DNA of 11,897 nt from Candidatus Bathyarchaeota archaeon (GTDB taxonomy: Archaea; Thermoproteota; Bathyarchaeia; EX4484-135), in assembly GCA_011040545.1 (NCBI GenBank), contig DQYM01000181.1, positions 1 to 11,897 of the forward strand, given 5' to 3'. This document shows, in pieces, positions 1 to 7,200 of this stretch (within the stretch, counting starts at the first letter, position 1; each line of letters opens with the position of its first letter). The notes beneath the pieces were generated by a model. That model was not told the origin of the DNA. It searched no databases and worked only from the letters and a program-made list of their open reading frames with translations. A program made the position numbers and the translations under genes.

Positions 1-1012
1 AGCATATATATTTGGGCCTAAGGGAGCTGTCCTCCGTGTCCTAGCAGATGAAATAAAGTACGAGAAGTTCAGGGGGAGGGGAGGAGGCTACATAGTAGAT
101 AAGAGGGCCTTCCTAGAGCACGTATTAAGTGGTGCCCTTGAGGCTGGAGCTAATGCTTGGTTTAGCTCTAAGGCAATTGCCTTTAAGATGGAGGGCGGTA
201 GGCCAAAGGCCGTCGTGATTAAGCGTGGCAGCGATGTAGTTGAGGTTAGCTGTAGCTTGGTCATAGGTTGTGATGGCTACTGGTCAATAACTGCTAAGAA
301 GCTATTTGGCCTTGGCCCCCAGGAAGTAATACCATGCCTCCAGTACGTGCTTGATGGCTGCTCAATATCTGAGCCAGATATGGCAAGGGCGTACGTAGGC
401 CGTAGGTGGGCTCCGCTTGGCTACCTCTGGGTCTTCCCAAGGGGGCCTAGCTCTGCTAACGTAGGCTTAGGCGTTAGGGGCTGTGCTGCAAAGCCCTACC
501 TAGAGAAGTTCATAAGGAACGATGAAGAGCTTAAGAACGCTAGGGTAAGGGAGGCAAAGGCAGCCCTAGTGCCCATAGGTGGCCTAAGGGAGCCACTCGT
601 AGTAGATGGGGCCATGCTATGTGGTGATGCAGCTGGCCAGGTCGTGCCCATAACTGGCGAGGGCATTCATCCAGCCATGACGGCGGGCTTCATAGCTGGT
701 GAGGTAGCTGCAAAGGCCATTCAAGAAGGGGATGTAAGTGCAAGCAGGCTGAGGGAGTACGAGGAGCGGTTCAAGGAGCGGTGGGGGCCAGTAATAGAAG
801 TTGGGCTACTTGCTAGGAAGGCCTTTGAGGTCTTACCAGATGATAAGATAGATAGGGTCCTAAGGCTACTTGATGTAGAGAAGGGAGTTATGGTAATTGA
901 TGGACCAGATATAGGGCCATTCGTGCTTGACCTGCTAAGCAAGGACCCAGACCTATGTGCTGAGATCTTCGGCTCCCTGGTCCAGGAGGTGGTGGCAAGT
1001 GCAGGTTGCTGA
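1..1012 (+). CDS. Geranylgeranyl reductase family flavoprotein, 5'-truncated by window
   Basis: This is the C-terminal 336 residues of a geranylgeranyl reductase (GGR) family FAD enzyme. The family saturates the isoprenoid chains of archaeal membrane lipids. The frame is open to the window edge; ATG 188 is not the start, because family sequence (GGGYIVDKRAFLEHVLSGAL, visible residues 28-47) lies upstream of it. Seen: VIGCDGYWS (88-95); the family signature PxxYxWxFP as PLGYLWVFP (138-146), followed by GLG (155-157); and the FAD-binding GDAAGQVVPITGEGI (208-222). The N-terminal Rossmann GxGxxG and roughly 60-100 residues are off-window. The stop at 1010-1012 lies inside the next gene, which starts at 999, so the two are likely co-transcribed. 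The exact substrate (phospholipid, free diphosphate or quinone side chain) cannot be told from this fragment. Confidence 0.9.
   Translation, partial: AYIFGPKGAVLRVLADEIKYEKFRGRGGGYIVDKRAFLEHVLSGALEAGANAWFSSKAIAFKMEGGRPKAVVIKRGSDVVEVSCSLVIGCDGYWSITAKKLFGLGPQEVIPCLQYVLDGCSISEPDMARAYVGRRWAPLGYLWVFPRGPSSANVGLGVRGCAAKPYLEKFIRNDEELKNARVREAKAALVPIGGLREPLVVDGAMLCGDAAGQVVPITGEGIHPAMTAGFIAGEVAAKAIQEGDVSASRLREYEERFKERWGPVIEVGLLARKAFEVLPDDKIDRVLRLLDVEKGVMVIDGPDIGPFVLDLLSKDPDLCAEIFGSLVQEVVASAGC
985..993 (+). promoter_or_regulatory. Shine-Dalgarno for the prenyl synthase, inside the reductase gene
   Basis: GGAGGTGGT closely matches the complement of an archaeal 16S rRNA 3' end and lies five bases before GTG 999. 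It decides the start over the in-frame GTG at 957. Being within the upstream coding region, with a 14-base gene overlap, it suggests translational coupling. Confidence 0.7.
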
Positions 1013-2033
1013 GCTCCTCAAGAAGGACCTAAGGGAGCGATTTAAGACGCTGTACGAGAAGGCCATGCGATATAGGGAGATGGTTAGGAAGGCCATGTTT
1101 GATGTCCTAAGCGAGAGTGATTCCGTGCTCTTCAAGGCTGCTAGGCACCTAATTGAGGCTGGTGGTAAGCTCGTTAGGCCCGTGCTCTTCCTGCTAGCCT
1201 GCGAGTTCGTAGGTGGGGATCCTGAGAAGCTAGTCCTAGCTGCTGCTGGAGCTGAGTTCGGCCATGTAGCAAGCCTCATACATGATGATATAATAGATGA
1301 GGATGAGGTCCGAAGGGGAGTTCCAGCTGTCCACGTGAAGTTCGGAACGCCAATAGCCATACTAGCTGGCGACCTACTTATATTCAAGGCCTTCCAGATG
1401 CTAGCCCTAACAGCCGATAGGGGCGTCCCACTTGATAGGATCGTAAGGGCCCTTAAGATATCAACTGAGTCAAGCGTTGCAGTTGATGAGGGGGAGGCCA
1501 TGGATGTGCTCATGGGCAGTAGGGTAGACGTAGGCCTCTCCGAGTACTTCAGGATGATAGAGCTGAAGACAGCTGAGGCCTTTAGGGTTGGCCTAATGCT
1601 AGGTGCCCTCCTCGGCGGTGGCAGTGAGGAGGAGATGGAGGCCCTCTCTAGGTATGGCCTCCTAATAGGCATAGCATTCCAGATACAGGATGATATACTT
1701 GGCGTATTTGGCTCAGAGGAGGTAGTAGGCAAGCCCGTAGCCGATGTCCTAAAGGGGAGGAGAAACTTCCTAATAGTCCATGCCCTTGAGAAGGGGCCTA
1801 AGCACGTGAGGGAGAGGCTGCTAGAGCTCCTAGGGGATCCAGGGGACATAAGCAAGGAGGAGCTTGAGGAGATAAGGGCCATGCTCGTGGAGGCAGGCTC
1901 CCTTGATGAGGCAAGGCGGTTAGTTGAGGAGCTCACGGAGGAAGCCAAGAGGACCATTGAGGGGCTTGGGAGGCCAGAGGCAAGGAAGGCCCTCATGGAG
2001 ATGGCTGACTTCCTGAAGACCCGTGTTTACTGA
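999..2033 (+). CDS. Polyprenyl (geranylgeranyl-type) diphosphate synthase
   Basis: A 344-residue trans-isoprenyl diphosphate synthase. It condenses IPP units onto allylic diphosphates to make precursors of archaeal ether lipids and possibly quinone tails. Motifs seen: GGKLVRP (55-61) for IPP binding; the first Asp-rich motif HDDIIDEDEVRRG (95-107); KTAEAF (190-195); and the second Asp-rich motif FQIQDDILGVFG (227-238), followed by GKPVADVLKGRRN (244-256). Length is normal for the family. GTG 999 is chosen because GGAGGTGGT (985-993) sits just upstream and the protein then starts MQVAELLKKDL. An in-frame GTG at 957 would add a Trp/Arg-rich extension (SRRWWQ) read out of the reductase gene. The residue five before the first Asp-rich motif is Ala91, where classic archaeal C20 synthases carry a bulky aromatic, so product length is uncertain. 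The 3' end overlaps the convergent LEA-repeat gene by 114 bases. Confidence 0.93.
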   Translation: MQVAELLKKDLRERFKTLYEKAMRYREMVRKAMFDVLSESDSVLFKAARHLIEAGGKLVRPVLFLLACEFVGGDPEKLVLAAAGAEFGHVASLIHDDIIDEDEVRRGVPAVHVKFGTPIAILAGDLLIFKAFQMLALTADRGVPLDRIVRALKISTESSVAVDEGEAMDVLMGSRVDVGLSEYFRMIELKTAEAFRVGLMLGALLGGGSEEEMEALSRYGLLIGIAFQIQDDILGVFGSEEVVGKPVADVLKGRRNFLIVHALEKGPKHVRERLLELLGDPGDISKEELEEIRAMLVEAGSLDEARRLVEELTEEAKRTIEGLGRPEARKALMEMADFLKTRVY

Positions 2034-4187
2034 GTAGGCAGCTGCCCCAGCTGGTAGTGGCTCATTTATGTAGATGCCAGATACGTTAAATGACACGCTA
2101 ACTACTACATCATATATGGCCACGTAGGCCCTGCCATCCCTAAGGTCAGCTAGGAGCTTTATCCTATTTGATATAGGATCGTAGTGGCCACCTAGGGGCT
2201 CGGGCTTGAGCACGTGGGCAGCACCACTTGGCGTTAGCGCAACCCTCACTACTATCAAGGTGCTCTGCTTTGCCTCAAGCGTAACTTCACTATCAAAGGC
2301 CCCCGTCCCAAGGTACTTATTGTGCTTCCTACACCAGAGCTCAAATGATAGGGCTGGCTCACCATGTGGGCCATGCGTTAGGTTCACGGAGAAGTCAAGT
2401 GGGTTGTATATGGAGACCTCTACATCAAATATGACGCTGGGTGGCTCAAAGCTAACGCTTACTAGATCCACATCCTCTACCTCAAATTCAATCTCCCCTG
2501 GCTCGTAGGAGTAGGAGAACTCCTCAAGGCCTAGCTCTACATCTAGTGGCCCAAGCCCCACGATCGCTACTACATCCCCTAGGACTAGTGAGATGGAGCC
2601 CTCAGCCACCAGCTGCTCTGCTAGCCACTGCACGCCATCCCTAGTTAGCTCAAGCCTCGTGGTGGCCTCAACGTAGAAATCGCCATTCCCAGTTGGTAGC
2701 TCTATTGGCTCCTCAAGGGAGCCAGTACCTAAGAAGCGCTCATCTGGTGAGAAGACATCAAACGATAGGGCCTCAACCTCCACTGGGCTTAAAACTGGGC
2801 TTACAACTGATACGTGTACTTCAGCATCTACTATGAATACATTGCCTGGCCTCTCTGGCACGAGGCTTAGGACCTGGCTTATGCTAAGTTCATAGCTAAG
2901 GCTGAACTCAGCAAGGGAACTGAAGGAGCGCCCTACGAGCACGTGGACTTCCTCACCCATCACGAGTAGGTCAAGAGATGCATTACCGACCAATAGCTCA
3001 GCTACACCGCTCCTGAGGACCTCCTGGATGAGGGCCTGAGCCCCAGGTAGAGCTGGATCAAGAATGGCCGTTATCAAGCACTGCTCGCCTAGCTCTATGT
3101 CCTGGTCGTTGAGGTATAGCGTGCCTAGGAACTCGCTCCCAACGTAGGCCTCTAGGGTACCAGATGAAATGTGGATTGGCCCCTTAATTGGGCCTAGGCT
3201 AGCGTTCACTAAGACGCTCGTGGCAAACCTATCGCCATTAACTACCTCAACCTCCAGTGGCCTTGCATCTAGCCCTGGCTCAGCCTCAAGGTCAAACCCT
3301 ATGTTGGATAGCTCTACGCCTAGCCTCAGGGAGCTAACCGAGAGCTCAGCCCTACCGCTAACCTGGCCACTGAGGCACCAATCATCGGTTAGGGCATCTG
3401 CTATGAGCTGAGCAGATCCAGGCGTAATAGATATGTTGAGCACTAGGCCTACCTCACAGCCTGGCCTAATGACCACTGGCTCAGCAAGCACAGCATGGCC
3501 AACCACCTGGCCACCTTGGCTTAGCGTTAGGTCAAGGGAGCATACCTCAAACATGATATCATATGGGTTCCTAAAGGAGACAGTAGCATTTGCACGGTGG
3601 CCTCCAGTTAGGGCTAGCTCAAGCACCTTGATGTGCTCGCTTAGCTTTGGGATTGGTACTTCAACCTCAAGTGCCCTCTGCACCCAGAAGCTGATGAAGG
3701 AGGCCCTAACGGTGCCAGATGCCTCTGCTCTAACCACGGCCTTACCGCTAGCGAGGCCCTCTGAGAGGAGGCCACCTAGGGCCTCAAGGCCCCATATGCG
3801 TACATCAAGCTCCACCCTCGTAGCCCGACCTGGCTCAAGCCTCACGAGGTCGCCCACTAGGCTAGCTTCACCAAGCTCGTAATCGCCCCAGAAGAGCCTC
3901 ATGCCCACGTCTGTTACATCAACGCCCACGGGCGTGTTAGATGACACTAGGGCCTTGGCCCTCAGGTGGAGCTGGCCTCCCTCAACGCCGAGGAGCTCTA
4001 CGTCCTCAACTTGCCCGTATACTTGGACGGAGCCCACTAGGTAGGAGAAGAAGGCAGCTAGGCAGATAGCAGGTATGGCTACAGCTAGGGCTAGGGCAAT
4101 TAGCTTGCCCCTCCTAGAGAGGCCAGGGAGCTTAAGCCCCTTTGCCAGGGGTGGGGCGAGCGCTATGGGCAGTAGTACGTTTAGCAA
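1920..4187 (-). CDS. Membrane-anchored protein with about five tandem LEA2/WHy-like modules
   Basis: A 755-residue protein. A short basic N-terminus (SRRGK, 24-28) precedes one hydrophobic segment (about 29-51), which predicts N-in/C-out topology and an outside location for the rest. The rest reads as about five LEA2/WHy-type beta-sandwich modules (roughly 55-180, 185-293, 310-420, 450-550 and 565-710). Recurring signs are an Asn-Pro or Asn-Thr-Pro turn (SSNTPVGVDV, FRNPYDIMF, IYNPLDFSV), a FLGTG-like loop (SEFLGT, ERFLGTG, KYLGTG), then alternating hydrophobic strands. LEA2 domains are known from desiccation-linked plant proteins and single-domain archaeal LEA14-like proteins; the function here is unknown. 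TTG 4187 is the only usable start before the membrane segment, because an in-frame TAG lies five codons upstream. The last ~38 residues are encoded antisense to the prenyl synthase and look unlike the modules. It lies 59 bases downstream of the giant protease gene on the same strand. Confidence 0.82.
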   Translation of the reverse strand: MLNVLLPIALAPPLAKGLKLPGLSRRGKLIALALAVAIPAICLAAFFSYLVGSVQVYGQVEDVELLGVEGGQLHLRAKALVSSNTPVGVDVTDVGMRLFWGDYELGEASLVGDLVRLEPGRATRVELDVRIWGLEALGGLLSEGLASGKAVVRAEASGTVRASFISFWVQRALEVEVPIPKLSEHIKVLELALTGGHRANATVSFRNPYDIMFEVCSLDLTLSQGGQVVGHAVLAEPVVIRPGCEVGLVLNISITPGSAQLIADALTDDWCLSGQVSGRAELSVSSLRLGVELSNIGFDLEAEPGLDARPLEVEVVNGDRFATSVLVNASLGPIKGPIHISSGTLEAYVGSEFLGTLYLNDQDIELGEQCLITAILDPALPGAQALIQEVLRSGVAELLVGNASLDLLVMGEEVHVLVGRSFSSLAEFSLSYELSISQVLSLVPERPGNVFIVDAEVHVSVVSPVLSPVEVEALSFDVFSPDERFLGTGSLEEPIELPTGNGDFYVEATTRLELTRDGVQWLAEQLVAEGSISLVLGDVVAIVGLGPLDVELGLEEFSYSYEPGEIEFEVEDVDLVSVSFEPPSVIFDVEVSIYNPLDFSVNLTHGPHGEPALSFELWCRKHNKYLGTGAFDSEVTLEAKQSTLIVVRVALTPSGAAHVLKPEPLGGHYDPISNRIKLLADLRDGRAYVAIYDVVVSVSFNVSGIYINEPLPAGAAAYSVNTGLQEVSHLHEGLPCLWPPKPLNGPLGFLRELLN

Positions 4188-4190
4188 GCT

Positions 4191-4198
4191 ACCTCCCC
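4191..4198 (-). promoter_or_regulatory. Shine-Dalgarno for the LEA-repeat protein
   Basis: GGGGAGGT on the minus strand ends three bases before TTG 4187. The spacing is short, but the match is strong and no other start codon is close by. It supports the TTG start. Confidence 0.5.
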
Positions 4199-4210
4199 TC
4201 TATGTTCAAG

Positions 4211-4222
4211 ACAAATAAAAAG
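4211..4222 (-). terminator. Possible T-rich terminator after the giant protease gene
   Basis: The minus strand reads CCTTTTTATTTG-like sequence 25-36 bases after the protease stop codon. Archaeal transcription can end at T-rich tracts without a hairpin. It sits in the 59-base gap (4188-4246), which is the only intergenic space in the window. Partial termination would still allow some read-through into the LEA-repeat gene. Confidence 0.3.
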
Positions 4223-4229
4223 GAGGGGG

Positions 4230-4237
4230 TTAAAAGG
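4230..4237 (-). promoter_or_regulatory. Possible archaeal TATA box before the LEA-repeat gene
   Basis: CCTTTTAA on the minus strand lies about 43 bases before TTG 4187. A start of transcription 25-27 bases downstream would leave a leader of about 20 bases that includes the Shine-Dalgarno. The motif is short and AT-rich, so it may be chance, and the gene could instead be read through from the protease gene. Confidence 0.25.
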
Positions 4238-4246
4238 CTTTGGTGC

Positions 4247-7200
4247 CTAACGTCTCCTCAGCCAGATGGCAGCACCTATGATGGCTATGGCAGCTACGAC
4301 GGCAACCCCGGCCCCTATGTAGATCCAGGTGGTCCTCTCAGCAGCCCTCCTAGCCTCCTCGTGGCCAGCCTCAATGGCCTCCTCAGCTAGGCTCTTGGCC
4401 TCCTTGGCCTTATCAATGGCCGTTAGGTAGTCCTCAGCATCGTAGGCAGCCCTTGCCTCATCTAGCTTGGACTCAGCCTCAGCTATCTTATCGGCTGGTG
4501 CGTATGGAGTGGCCTTGGCCTCTGCAATGGCATCCTCGGCCTCAGCTATCCAGACATCGGCCTCGGCCTTAGCAGCATCCTTAGCAGCTGACTCAGCTGC
4601 ATCTAGGAGGCTTAGGGCCTCCTTGTAGCACTTAGTAGCGTTTAGCAGGGCTGGAGCTGTCTCTGGCTTCTCTGGATCCCAGGCCTCAAGGAACCTATCG
4701 CCCTCGCTCTTCTTGCGCTCTGAGTCAGCTAGGTAGTCGTAGGCAGCGCTTACGTCAATGCCGCGGGCAGCTACCTCATCTATGTAGGCTACTACCTCAT
4801 CGTGGCGGGCCTCGTAATCTGCCTTGAGGCCAGTAGCAGCATCGTAGGCAGCATCAACGGCTAGCTCAAAGGCATCGCTTATGTACTCAAGGGCCTTCAC
4901 GTAGTGCTCCCAGGCCTCTGGAGCGCCTACGCAGCCAAGCTCCTCTAGTATGGCATCACCAGCCTCAAGCTCGGCCTCAGCTAGGTCTAGCTTGGACCTA
5001 GCAGCGCTCATGTCTATGCCAAGGGCCTCGCCAGCGCTGATGAACTGCTCAACTAGCGTCATGTTGTTTACTACCCAATCACGCCAGCTACCACCCTCAA
5101 CTGGGCCAGCTACCTTGCGCCAGAAGCCAGTAGCGTACACCAGCAGTGCGATAGCTAGGTCTGGCACATCCCAGCGGCAGTACTCTAGGCGCCTCACGCT
5201 ATCGTACCTGAATAGGACGGGTATCCAGTGGCTGAAGAAGTAGTTGCTAAACTGCTGGTGGTCGCCTATTACCACGGCAACGGCATCTGGGTAGTCTGGT
5301 AGCGTGTCATCAACTGCTATCACTGGCCCAGCCCTATCAGTGTATGGGTTAAGGGCGTAGGCAATTGGGTAGGCGCCATCGGCAGTGCAGTACTCATAGG
5401 CATCTATGAGGAAGCCCCACTCGGCTTCTGGGGCCTCCACGGAGTCGCTGACCAGTACCACGTAGGCAGTATCGCCAGGCACCCACTCAGTCCAGAGGTC
5501 TTCGCCACTAGCGCCGTGGTGAGCTGGGTTGAACCAGTCTATTAGCGTCCAGTTCTCATCGTAGACGTATATGGCATCTAGGTAGTTGTCCTCTAGGCTC
5601 CACCTGTAGAAGTGGAGCCTTATCTTGTAGGCACCTGGCTCGCTCACCGTGTAGACTAGGTGGGCATTTGGTGGGTATGGGTGTGGGCTCTCAATTGGCG
5701 TGCCATGTGGCTCACCACACTGCATAGCATCAGCCCTGAAGCCCCAGTAGTGGATGCTGTAGTCGCTTACCAGGCGTATGTAGGCAGTATCGCCCTCTAT
5801 CCATGGCGTCCAGACATCGTAGTAGGAGCCTGAGTAGACGGCTACCAGGTTGCCCCTGCTATCGTAGATGTACAGGAAGTCGAAGCCAGACTCAACCTGT
5901 ATGCGGTCAAAGTGTATACGTATCATCTCAGCACCAGGCCAGCTTACTACCCACGTGTTATCGTAGTTGTCTGGGTATGGGTGTGGGCTCTCAATGCTGA
6001 TGGCCTGCTGGCCAGTTACCTCTACCCAGTACAGCTGTTCTAGGTGTGGGACGCCTACGAACACGTAGGTGTGGTGCTCAACGATGGTCATGAAGCCAGC
6101 TGCCTCCCAGGCAGCCATGGTGAAGTGGCTTACGCCACGGGTTATCGGGTGGTCGACCATCCAGTCCTTAGTTACGTTCACCATGTAGGCCCAATCGCCA
6201 GCCCACTCACCAGGCACTGGCGTGTAGCCAATCCTGAGGTCGGAGCCCACTAGCTCCAGTAGGCTGTTCATGCGGTCCACGACCGTGGTGTCCTCAGCAG
6301 TGCCTATGAGGCTGCCCAGCCAGTACCACTCACGGTAGCCGTGCTCGCCCATTACGAGCAGGCCAGCCCCACCCTTCATGGCCACCCTTATGGCCCTCTC
6401 AACCGTATAGGCCACCACGAGGTTCTCAGCGCCCTCTATCTCACGGTAGAATATCACGTTGTCCCACCAGAGGCTGTAGTGGGCTGGCTCTAGGATGGCG
6501 TTGTACTGGCTGAAGAACCAATCTAGGAACTCGTAGTACTTCTGCGCCCTCTCGTATGGTGGGTAATCGCTTATGTGCTTGCCGCTGCCAGGTGGCCACT
6601 CGACGTAGTTGTCCACGAAGTCCGTCTCCTGGAATATGGCCTTTATGATGCTCAACGTATCGAGGTCGAAGCGCCTCTCAGTTACATAGCGCCAGAAGTC
6701 GAAGTAGTTGCACCACAGGTAGCGTGGGAATGGGTGCCACTCCCAGCCTGGCCATGGAGGCTGGTAGGTCAGGTAGCCCTCGGGCACCATGTAGATGTCT
6801 AGGTCATCGTAGAGCACACGGCCAGCCATTGGTGGTACTACCTCTATGCTTATCGGTACCTCCTCAACCAGCGTGGTACCATCGTAGAACTCTACGGCAC
6901 CCTCATAGGTGCCTGGCTCTGTCTCTAGGTCGATTAGTATGGCCATGAACACGAAGCCGTGGCCAGTGTTTGGCAGTACCGTCTCAATGCTCCACCCTCT
7001 CCACTCAGGTGGCCACCATGGCCCTAGGTACTGGTGGAATGGGACTGATATGTCCTCTAGCTCGAAGTCAGTTTCATCTCCCATGTTGACCATGTAGAGC
7101 GCACCAGTGGTTGGGTCGTACGTTACGACCCAGAAGTCAGCTAGCTCACTTATTGGGCCAGTTATCCTAGCAGTGCCCTTGGTCATATCACGGCTGGTTA

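Noticed and set aside
188..190. ATG as start of the reductase
   Set aside because: The same frame upstream encodes conserved family sequence back to the window edge, so this Met is internal.
957..959. GTG as start of the prenyl synthase
   Set aside because: It adds a Trp/Arg-rich extension unlike the family, and the strong Shine-Dalgarno at 985-993 points to GTG 999.
953..1996. 347-residue open frame on the minus strand, antisense to the prenyl synthase
   Set aside because: It is Ser/Leu-rich with no recognisable family motif and lies wholly opposite a gene with clear conserved motifs; a shadow of codon bias.
2039..2053. Small hairpin CAGCT-gcccc-AGCTG just after the synthase stop as a terminator
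   Set aside because: The five-base stem has no following T tract and lies inside the LEA-repeat coding region.
3433..3882. 149-residue open frame on the plus strand within the LEA-repeat gene
   Set aside because: Low-complexity Ser/Thr/Pro/Arg composition typical of the antisense of a beta-rich protein; no start signal.
5672..5995. Regularly spaced direct repeats as a CRISPR array
   Set aside because: The 300-base spacing and in-frame coding of module openings explain them; there are no short unique spacers.
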